This document shows positions 53,760-59,741 of a stretch of DNA of 59,741 bases, in pieces. The position numbers and the translations under genes are program-made. Every line of letters begins with the position of its first letter. Positions within the stretch are counted from its first letter, which is position 1. Source of the stretch: an uncultured Eubacteriales bacterium (GTDB lineage: Bacteria > Bacillota > Clostridia > Peptostreptococcales > Anaerovoracaceae); NCBI GenBank assembly GCA_902786855.1, contig CADAEH010000015.1:1-59741 (forward strand), given 5' to 3'. The notes beneath the pieces are model-generated. The model was not told the DNA's origin and searched no databases. It saw only the letters and a program-made list of their open reading frames with translations.

Positions 53760-54836
53760 TTAGATTGTAAAGCCCTTGGTCATCTTGTCATCAGGATCCA
53801 TGAACCATTTTGCCTCGCCGCAGAGATAAGCAGCACCTGTGACCTGAGGAATGATCGTGTCAAATTCACCAACCTTAGGTCCGATCGCGGCAACAGTTCC
53901 GATGAATCTGGTGTCTATAAATGATTTGTAAACGAAACATTCGCCTACGCCGAGGTGACCGTTCTTATAGAGCCAGGACAGCTTAGCAGATGTACCTGTC
54001 CCGCATGGCGATCTGTCGATCTGCGGATCATGAGGCTCACCGAATACCAGCTGGTTCTTAAGTGAGAACTTAGCTTCAGGACAGAATGCTTTGTCATCTT
54101 CAGTAAGCTCATCTGAGCAGTAGTTCTCGATGAGGTCTACGCTCGTGATGTCGAGTTCAGGATGCTGGATCTCAAAGCTCTTATTGATCTCCTGAAGAGC
54201 GAAACTTGACCACTCTGTGAGGAACTTGGTGTGCTCCGGAGTGACCTTGAATCCGAAGTTCTTCTCTACATCAACAAGTGCGAAGAATGAACCGCCGAAG
54301 CAGATGTCGAATACGACGTCCTTGCCCTGATAATTGAGAACGCAGTTTTCTTTGTAAACGAATGCAGGAACATTTGTGAGTTTAACACCTGTAACCTTGC
54401 CGTTCTTGCAGTTGCAGTCAAGATGGATAAGGCCGGCAGGAGCTTCAATGCAGAGCTGAGTGACAGGCTCTTTCATTTCCATGAGACCTGCTTCGAGGAT
54501 AACTGTAGCAGCTCCGATCGAGCAATGGCCGCACATGTTGAGATATCCGCCACCGTCCATGAAGAAGATACCGAAATCAGCTTCAGGATTGATCGGCTCA
54601 CAGAGAATAGCACCGAACATATCGTGGTGTCCGCGTGGCTCGAACATCAGCATTGTCCTGAGATAGTCATAATGCTCTTCAAGATAATGCTTCTTTTCGA
54701 TCATTGTATTTCCCGGAAGCTCCGGGCAGTCGAGCGCGACTCTGCAGTACTCTCCTTCGGTATGCGCCTCTACCGTTCTGATGACATTCTTGTCATAAAG
54801 ATCATAGTTTACCTTGGGCTCAAGATATTTTGCCAT
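53760..54836 (-). CDS. prdF: Proline racemase
   Basis: Cofactor-free racemase supplying D-proline for proline reductase, 358 residues. The catalytic cysteines are C102 (MCGHCSIGAA) and C278 (DRSPCGTGTSAK). Having two cysteines separates it from dehydratase relatives. An AAGGAGGT ribosome site lies before the start. It is transcribed away from prdC from its own promoter. The 4-hydroxyproline epimerase family shares these motifs, but the proline reductase context favours proline. Confidence 0.95.
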   Translation of the reverse strand: MAKYLEPKVNYDLYDKNVIRTVEAHTEGEYCRVALDCPELPGNTMIEKKHYLEEHYDYLRTMLMFEPRGHHDMFGAILCEPINPEADFGIFFMDGGGYLNMCGHCSIGAATVILEAGLMEMKEPVTQLCIEAPAGLIHLDCNCKNGKVTGVKLTNVPAFVYKENCVLNYQGKDVVFDICFGGSFFALVDVEKNFGFKVTPEHTKFLTEWSSFALQEINKSFEIQHPELDITSVDLIENYCSDELTEDDKAFCPEAKFSLKNQLVFGEPHDPQIDRSPCGTGTSAKLSWLYKNGHLGVGECFVYKSFIDTRFIGTVAAIGPKVGEFDTIIPQVTGAAYLCGEAKWFMDPDDKMTKGFTI

Positions 54837-54900
54837 TAGTATTTTACCTCCTTAAACACATAGCTTGTGATCACTGAAATGTGAAAACAATCCTGCTTAT

Positions 54901-54930
54901 ATGATATCGCAACAGCCAAAACGGTGTCAA
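54901..54930 (-). promoter_or_regulatory. Sigma-A promoter for prdF
   Basis: On the minus strand TTGACA (54930-54925), 18-base spacer, TATCAT (54906-54901). Confidence 0.8.
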
Positions 54931-55153
54931 TTATATTGTCCTTTTTTTCGCACAAAATCAGCCGAAAAAACAATAAGAACAAGTGTGTTCTATGTTAAGA
55001 AAATCTTAATATATGCGCAAAAGCCTTAAATTTCAATGAATACAAGATGTGGCAAAAATACTATTGATATACACCTCTCTGAATGAATAATTCAGGCTAT
55101 GAAATTACGCTTATGATTATTTCTTTTCTCTATACAAAAAAGCGCTGCCATTG

Positions 55154-55182
55154 TTGAAATTAATAGCTTTGCATGATATTAT
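55154..55182 (+). promoter_or_regulatory. Sigma-A promoter for prdC
   Basis: TTGAAA (55154-55159), 17-base spacer, TATTAT (55177-55182), with TG one base before the -10. The start would be near 55189, giving an 80-base leader. Confidence 0.8.
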
Positions 55183-55268
55183 ATTGGCGTACAAAAAGGC
55201 TATTTTTGTGTGTCTTTAAAGGGCATTTTGAGTCGTTTTTTATCGAGTTTCAAAAGGAGATTGGTATT

Positions 55269-56649
55269 ATGGAAAACATCCAGATGTTACTGAAGCAGGG
55301 AGCCGTAGGCAAGCCATGTGCGCCTGTAGTCAAAGTAGGCGACAAGGTCAAGAAAGGTACTCTGATCGCAACTCCTACCGGACTTGGAGTTAACGTTCAC
55401 TCCAGTGTATACGGTGAAGTAGTCGAGATCACTGATGACAGGATCATCATCAAGCCGGATGATGAGCAGCCTGATGAATATGAAAAGATCGCCAAGGGAA
55501 GCAACCTTGAGATGATCAAAGAAGCAGGCGTGATCGGTCAGGGCGGTGCCGGATTCCCTACATTCATCAAGATCTATAACGGCAAGGAAGACAAGCCGGT
55601 TCTTGATCACGGTTACATCCTCGTTAATGCTTCCGAGTGCGAGCCTGGACTCGCTCATAACATCCAGCAGATCGATGAGGACCCAGCAACACTGCTGAGA
55701 GGTATCCACTATCTGATGGAGATCGCCGGAGCTGACAAGGGCATCATCGCAATCAAGAAAAAGCACAGAGAAACAATTGAAAAGCTGGACGCACTTCTTA
55801 AGGACGATCCGGCAATCGAAAGACATCTTCTCCCTGATATCTATCCTATGGGCGAAGAGCGTGCAGTAGTAAGAGAGTGTCTCGGCATCGAACTCGAGCC
55901 TGACAAACTCCCTTCGGCAGCAAACGCTGTAGTTATCAACAGTGAAACAGTATACAGCTGCGTAGCTGCCATCGAAGATCAGAAGCCTCTTATCGATAAG
56001 AACATCACAGTCAGAGGAATGATTGAGGGCGGCAATGAAGCTCACGTATTTGAGAAAGTTCCTGTAGGAACAAGCGTAAAGGCACTCATTGAGAGAGCCG
56101 GCGGATTCGACAAGAGAGGCTACGGAGAGATCATCATGGGCGGTTCCTTCACAGGTAAGGCATGCAAGCTCGAGGATCCTATCACAAAGTGCACAGGCGC
56201 TATCCTCGTAACACGTCCGTTCAGAGATCTCAAGGGCGCTAAGGTCGGTATCCTTGTATGCGCATGCGGCGGCAACCTCGAGAGAATGGAAGACCTCGTT
56301 GCCAAGTACAACGGAACAGTAGGCCACGTCTGCTACTGCAAGCAGGCAGCAGAAATGCCTAACGGCACACGTAAGTGCGAGCGTCCTGGCAACTGCCCTG
56401 GACAGGTCAAGAACAACCTCGAGTTCAAGAAGGCAGGCTGCGAGTACATCATCCATAGGAAACTGCTCTGACTGCTCCAACACAGTTATGGCTTCCGGTC
56501 CTAAGATGGGCCTCAAGGTAATGCATATGACAGACCTCGCTATGATGGCAGTAGGTCACCCGCTCTACAGAACACTCAAGGTCTCCAAGAAAGTCGACCA
56601 GGATCTCAACGTTGTAGATAACGTAGAAGACAACGAGACTGTAGAATAA
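55269..56649 (+). CDS. prdC: PrdC, RnfC-like electron transfer protein (frameshifted)
   Basis: Electron carrier thought to pass NADH-derived electrons to D-proline reductase. It resembles RnfC, with a GQGGAGFPTF block, an SLBB-type domain (about 265-330) and a Cys-rich C-terminal part (CACGGN, CYCKQ, GNCPGQ). ATG 55269 follows AGGAGA by 8 bases; the open frame extends further back without a ribosome site. After codon 395 (ATC 56451-56453) one extra C shifts the frame, which then stops at 56471. Dropping one C restores the run ATAGGAAACTGC (GNCSDCSN) and extends the protein to 459 residues ending at 56649. A +1 shift, a real mutation or a base error are all possible. Confidence 0.88.
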
Positions 56650-56660
56650 TCAACCAGAAG

Positions 56661-56673
56661 CCGCATTGCGGCA
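56661..56673 (+). repeat. Short hairpin between prdC and prdA
   Basis: GCCGC-ATT-GCGGC, followed by an AT-rich stretch. It could be a weak attenuator or processing site. Nothing else is recognised in the 160-base gap except the AAGGAGGAAG ribosome site of prdA. Confidence 0.4.
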
Positions 56674-56809
56674 TAATAAACTATTTCATACGGTATAAAC
56701 CTCTGACCTGCAGTCAGACCCCAACAGAACTTCCGGCAGAGGTATATATACAATCAATGCCTGAGCAACAAGGCACAGGCAGGCACATATTTCAAGGAGG
56801 AAGATCGAT

Positions 56810-58672
56810 ATGTCAATAACAGCTGAAACAGCTAAGCAACATGCTAACGATCCAGCAGTACTCTGCTGCAGAGCAGAGGCAGGCACAGAACTGACACCTG
56901 CAAACTTCGAGGACCCAGCAATTTTCCCGGATCTGGTAGATTCCGGACTGCTGAACCTTGATGGAGCACTGAAGCTTGGCCAGGTGCTCAATGGCTCCAA
57001 GCTTACCAAGACAGTTGACTCTCTTACTCCAATTACAGCAGATATCGTTGATAAGTTCGATGCAGCAGAGGGCGAAGAAGAAGCTCCTGCAGCTGCTGAG
57101 GAAGCTCCTGTAGTCGAAGCAGCTCCTGCAGCAGTAGCAGCACCTGCAGTTGGTGGTTACATCACACTGCACATCGGCGAAGGAAAGAACATCGATATCC
57201 AGATCCCGGCCGGAATCGGCGGCGGTGCAGCTCCAGTAGCAGCTCCAGCAGCAGCAGTAGCAGCTCCAGCAGCAGCTCCTGCAGCAGCAGCTGAGGAAGA
57301 AGGAGAAGCTGTAGTAGTCAGAGAGATGACTCGTAAGCACTACAAGATCGACAAGGTTATCCTTGGCGACGAAACAAAGATCGAGGGAACAACACTTTAC
57401 GTTCGTAAGGCAGCAGCTACTGAGGGCGCTGACGCTCAGAAGCTCGTACACAGCCTTGAACTCGATGTGATCACACCAGACAACTATCACGTATATTCTG
57501 AGACAGTAATGGATATCCAGCCGATCGCTACTAAAGAAGACGATGCTGAGCTTGGTGAAGGCGTTACAAGAGTTCTCGACGGAGTAGTAATGGTAGTTAC
57601 AGGTATTACCGAAGAGGGAGTACAGGTTGGTGAGTTCGGTTCTTCAGAGGGCTACATCGATGAGAACATGATGTGGGGTCGTCCGGGCGCTGTAGACAAG
57701 GGCGAGATCATGATCAGAGCTCATGCCGTGATCGACAACAAGAAGAACATGGAGAGACCGGGTCCTATCGCTATCCACACTGCAGTTGACCACGTAACTC
57801 AGGAAATCAGACAGGCTATGAAGAAGCAGCTGACTGATGAGCAGGTAGTTGAGACCCAGACAATGAGACAGGTAAGAAGACCTGGAAAGAAGAAAATCGT
57901 TATCGTTAAGGAAATCATGGGTCAGGGCGCTATGCATGATAACTTCCTGTTCCCAACAGAGCCGGTTGGAGTACTCGGAGCTAAGCCTAACGTAGACCTT
58001 GGTAACGTTCCTGTAGCAGCTAACCCACTTGAAGTAATGGACGGCTGCATCCACGCTCTTACATGCATCGGACCTGCTTCCAAGGAAATGTCCAGACATT
58101 ACTGGAGAGAGCCACTGGTATACGAAGCACTGCATGACGACGACGTAGACGTTGTAGGCGTAATCTTCGTAGGATCACCTCAGGCTAACACAGACAAGTT
58201 CTATGTATCCAGAAGACTTGGTCAGATGGTAGAATCCATGAACGTTGACGGAGCATTCGTAACAACAGAGGGATTTGGTAACAACCACGTAGACTTCACT
58301 TCTCACATCGAGCAGATCGGTAAGAGAGGCGTTCCGGTTGTCGGATTCTCATTCTGCGCTGTACAGGGAGCTCTTGTAACAGGTAACAAGTACTGCGATG
58401 CTATGGTAGACAACAACAAGTCCATGTCCGGTATCGAGAACGAAGTACTTGCCTGCAACACTCTTTGCCACGAAGACGCTATTAGAGGCCTGGCAATGCT
58501 GAAGGCTAAGATGGCCGGCGAGAGCATCAAGGCACCTGAGAGAAAGTACACACACGCAGTCAAGGAGAGCAACGTAGAGCTGATCGAGAAGGCTTACGGC
58601 AGGAAGATCGAACTCGTAGAGAACGAGCAGTCACTGCCGCTGAGCGAGAAGAGAAAGGCTAAATACGACTAA
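56810..58672 (+). CDS. prdA: D-proline reductase proprotein PrdA
   Basis: Precursor of the two smaller non-selenium subunits of D-proline reductase, 620 residues. In the studied enzyme it cleaves itself at a cysteine that becomes the pyruvoyl group binding D-proline. Here that residue fits C419 in HALTCIGPASKE. The N-terminal part begins MSITAETAKQHA and has two Ala/Pro/Glu-rich linkers (about 84-114 and 137-165) around a small beta domain, resembling swinging arms. A GGAGGAAG ribosome site precedes the start. Codon use is of the highly expressed type. Confidence 0.97.
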   Translation: MSITAETAKQHANDPAVLCCRAEAGTELTPANFEDPAIFPDLVDSGLLNLDGALKLGQVLNGSKLTKTVDSLTPITADIVDKFDAAEGEEEAPAAAEEAPVVEAAPAAVAAPAVGGYITLHIGEGKNIDIQIPAGIGGGAAPVAAPAAAVAAPAAAPAAAAEEEGEAVVVREMTRKHYKIDKVILGDETKIEGTTLYVRKAAATEGADAQKLVHSLELDVITPDNYHVYSETVMDIQPIATKEDDAELGEGVTRVLDGVVMVVTGITEEGVQVGEFGSSEGYIDENMMWGRPGAVDKGEIMIRAHAVIDNKKNMERPGPIAIHTAVDHVTQEIRQAMKKQLTDEQVVETQTMRQVRRPGKKKIVIVKEIMGQGAMHDNFLFPTEPVGVLGAKPNVDLGNVPVAANPLEVMDGCIHALTCIGPASKEMSRHYWREPLVYEALHDDDVDVVGVIFVGSPQANTDKFYVSRRLGQMVESMNVDGAFVTTEGFGNNHVDFTSHIEQIGKRGVPVVGFSFCAVQGALVTGNKYCDAMVDNNKSMSGIENEVLACNTLCHEDAIRGLAMLKAKMAGESIKAPERKYTHAVKESNVELIEKAYGRKIELVENEQSLPLSEKRKAKYD

Positions 58673-58708
58673 TCATGACAGTTACGGAACGGGAGATCGT
58701 CAAGAGAT

Positions 58709-58987
58709 ATGAAATACGGTGATAAGATAATAAGAATGGAAGGCGTTATCGTTGAAGTCCACGACGGCAGTGTTGCCATCGACTTCAAGGGCAGACTGGG
58801 ACATCTCAGGATACCTAAGAGGATGATCATTTCGGATTATGATCTTGAGATCGGACAGGAAGTAGCCTGGAACATGAGTTTCATTGAACAGGAGAGTCCT
58901 GAGATCAACCACAGATATCTCGAAACTATCGAACATGCCAACAAACTCCAAGACGAAATGCATAACAGAACCAAACAGGAGGTTTAA
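58709..58987 (+). CDS. Small conserved protein between prdA and prdB
   Basis: Protein of 92 residues, beta-rich at the N-terminus (GDKIIRMEGVIVEVHDGSV), with an acidic helical end. Small genes at this place occur in other proline reductase clusters and are annotated only by context. I think it may match the CBO2463/CBO2479-type domain family, but cannot check. It starts 36 bases after prdA and ends 6 bases before the prdB start, inside the operon. Confidence 0.8.
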   Translation: MKYGDKIIRMEGVIVEVHDGSVAIDFKGRLGHLRIPKRMIISDYDLEIGQEVAWNMSFIEQESPEINHRYLETIEHANKLQDEMHNRTKQEV

Positions 58988-58993
58988 CTAGAA

Positions 58994-59719
58994 ATGAGTA
59001 TGACAGTTGTAAAAGGATTACAGTCTGAGATATTCGTACCTATCACTCCTAAGTCAGTTTGGGCTCCTGTAACTAAGCCCCTGAGCGAGATGACAGTTGC
59101 TCTTGCAACAGCTGCCGGCGTTCACAGAAAGGATCAGGAGAGATTCAACCTGGCTGGAGACTTCACATGGAGAAAGATCCCTAACGAGTCCACAGAGGAT
59201 GAGCTGATGGTAACACACGGTGGTTACGACAACTCCGACGTTAACAAGGACATCAACTGTATGTTCCCTATCACAAGACTTAAGGAACTCGCAGCAGAGG
59301 GATTCATCAAGGCTTGCGCACCATACCATGCTGGATTCATGGGCGGCGGCGGAAACATTGAGAAGTTCACCAATGAGACAGGTCCGGCTGTAGCTCAGAT
59401 GCTTAAGGATGAGGGCGTTGACGCTTGTCTCCTTACCGCTGGATGAGGAACTTGCCACCGCTCTGCAACAATCGTGCAGAGAGCAATCGAGGCTGCAGGT
59501 ATCCCTACAGTTATTATCGCAGCACTTCCACCAGTTGTAAGACAGGCTGGTACACCGAGAGCTGCTGCTCCTATGGTACCTATGGGCGCTAACGCTGGTG
59601 CACCTCACGATGTTGAGATGCAGACAGCTATCGTAAAGGCTTCCCTCGAGCTCCTCGAGACAATCGAGACTCCGGGCAAGATCGTTACACTGCCTTACGA
59701 GTATCACGCAGTTATCTAA
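58994..59719 (+). CDS. prdB: D-proline reductase selenoprotein PrdB
   Basis: Selenocysteine subunit of D-proline reductase, which opens the ring of D-proline to 5-aminovalerate. The frame holds an internal TGA at codon 151 (59444-59446) within TAG-U-GTCHRS. Reading through it gives 241 residues, the size of known PrdB. The C-terminal part (ALPPVVRQAGTPRAA, GAPHDVEMQ) is typical. An AGGAGG ribosome site lies about 11 bases before ATG 58994. Expression needs SelA, SelB, SelD and tRNA-Sec, which are not in the window. Confidence 0.96.
59444..59481 (+). promoter_or_regulatory. Selenocysteine UGA with SECIS-like hairpin
   Basis: The UGA (59444-59446) is followed, 14 bases on, by a perfect 7-bp stem CTCTGCA (59461-59467) / TGCAGAG (59475-59481) with a 7-base loop ACAATCG. 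This is the position where bacterial SECIS elements bind SelB. Confidence 0.85.
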
Positions 59720-59741
59720 TCGGGTATTCCGATTACATCCG

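Larger units (their letters stand above)
54837..55268. promoter_or_regulatory. prdF-prdC divergent control region
   Basis: A 432-base AT-rich gap without genes. It holds a minus-strand promoter for prdF, a plus-strand promoter for prdC and three dyads between them: AGAACA-4-TGTTCT (54976-54991), TTAAGA-3-TCTTAA (54995-55009) and CTGAAT-5-ATTCAG (55079-55095). No good sigma-54 -24/-12 site for prdC was found. In related clusters the regulator PrdR acts near prd promoters; its gene is not seen in this window. Confidence 0.7.

Noticed and set aside
54949-54965. Possible sigma-54 site on the minus strand (GG-N10-GC spacing) upstream of prdF
   Set aside because: Only the GG and GC pairs fit; the rest of the -24 and -12 consensus is poor, and a much better sigma-A promoter lies closer to prdF.
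56469-56471. TGA in prdC considered as a selenocysteine codon
   Set aside because: The TGA appears only in the shifted frame. The sequence after it does not continue PrdC, while the +1 frame restores the conserved end with ordinary cysteines.
55287-56516. Minus-strand frame of 409 codons opposite prdC
   Set aside because: It is a by-product of strong codon bias in prdC; the plus strand encodes a clear RnfC-like protein.

Overview
The window reads as chromosomal DNA from an anaerobic, low-to-mid GC Gram-positive bacterium of class Clostridia (Bacillota). The pointers are strong AGGAGG-type ribosome sites, A-type promoters, a tmk-holB-ricT-trmN block, a meso-diaminopimelate dehydrogenase lysine pathway, clostridial-style glycogen genes (glgC plus glgD), a Na+-translocating decarboxylase, and a selenium-dependent D-proline reductase (Stickland) cluster. 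An amino-acid-fermenting, possibly host-associated species of the Anaerovoracaceae/Peptostreptococcales kind would fit, but the exact lineage cannot be fixed from sequence reading alone.

Layout. 1-2125: mobile DNA. A group II intron reverse transcriptase broken by a 38-bp tandem duplication abuts a complete IS200/IS605-type element with matching end hairpins. 2245-7115: phospholipid acyltransferase, GltS-type transporter, phosphotransacetylase and an acetyltransferase-like protein. 7154-12781: housekeeping block (small membrane protein, tmk, holB, ricT, trmN6, two small membrane proteins, murA). 12828-28894: fructose-bisphosphatase, a PrsW-type protease, then a glycogen locus (glgB, glgP, glgC, glgD, glgA, a GH13-GH77 fusion of 1114 residues) ending in a secreted serpin. 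28933-33375: lysine-riboswitch-controlled dapA-dapB-ddh-lysA with a closing terminator. 33457-42563: an asparagine/aspartate module (asparaginase, a five-gene Na+ pump/transcarboxylase-like operon, aminotransferase, Asp/Glu racemase, dicarboxylate/amino-acid symporter). 42778-52062: mixed genes (LUD protein, DUF2804, esterase, membrane hydrolase, alpha-amylase, proC, DUF4250, tex, methionine gamma-lyase). 52138-53683: a secreted repeat-like protein, tRNA-Arg and a small monooxygenase-like protein. 53760-59741: proline reductase cluster, with prdF on the minus strand and prdC, prdA, a small gene and prdB on the plus strand; it continues past the window.

How it works together. Glycogen made by GlgC/GlgD/GlgA/GlgB can be broken down by GlgP and the GH13-GH77 enzyme. 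Asparagine and aspartate can go to oxaloacetate and then pyruvate, the decarboxylation being coupled to Na+ export. Methionine gamma-lyase and D-proline reductase supply further amino-acid fermentation, with proline as electron acceptor. The notable points are the in-frame UGA (selenocysteine) of prdB with a hairpin just after it, a one-base frameshift in prdC, three dyads between the divergent prdF and prdC promoters, a decarboxylase operon carrying both an acyl-CoA-type and an oxaloacetate-type carboxyltransferase, and the glycosidase/glucanotransferase fusion. No clearly new defence or mobile system was found.
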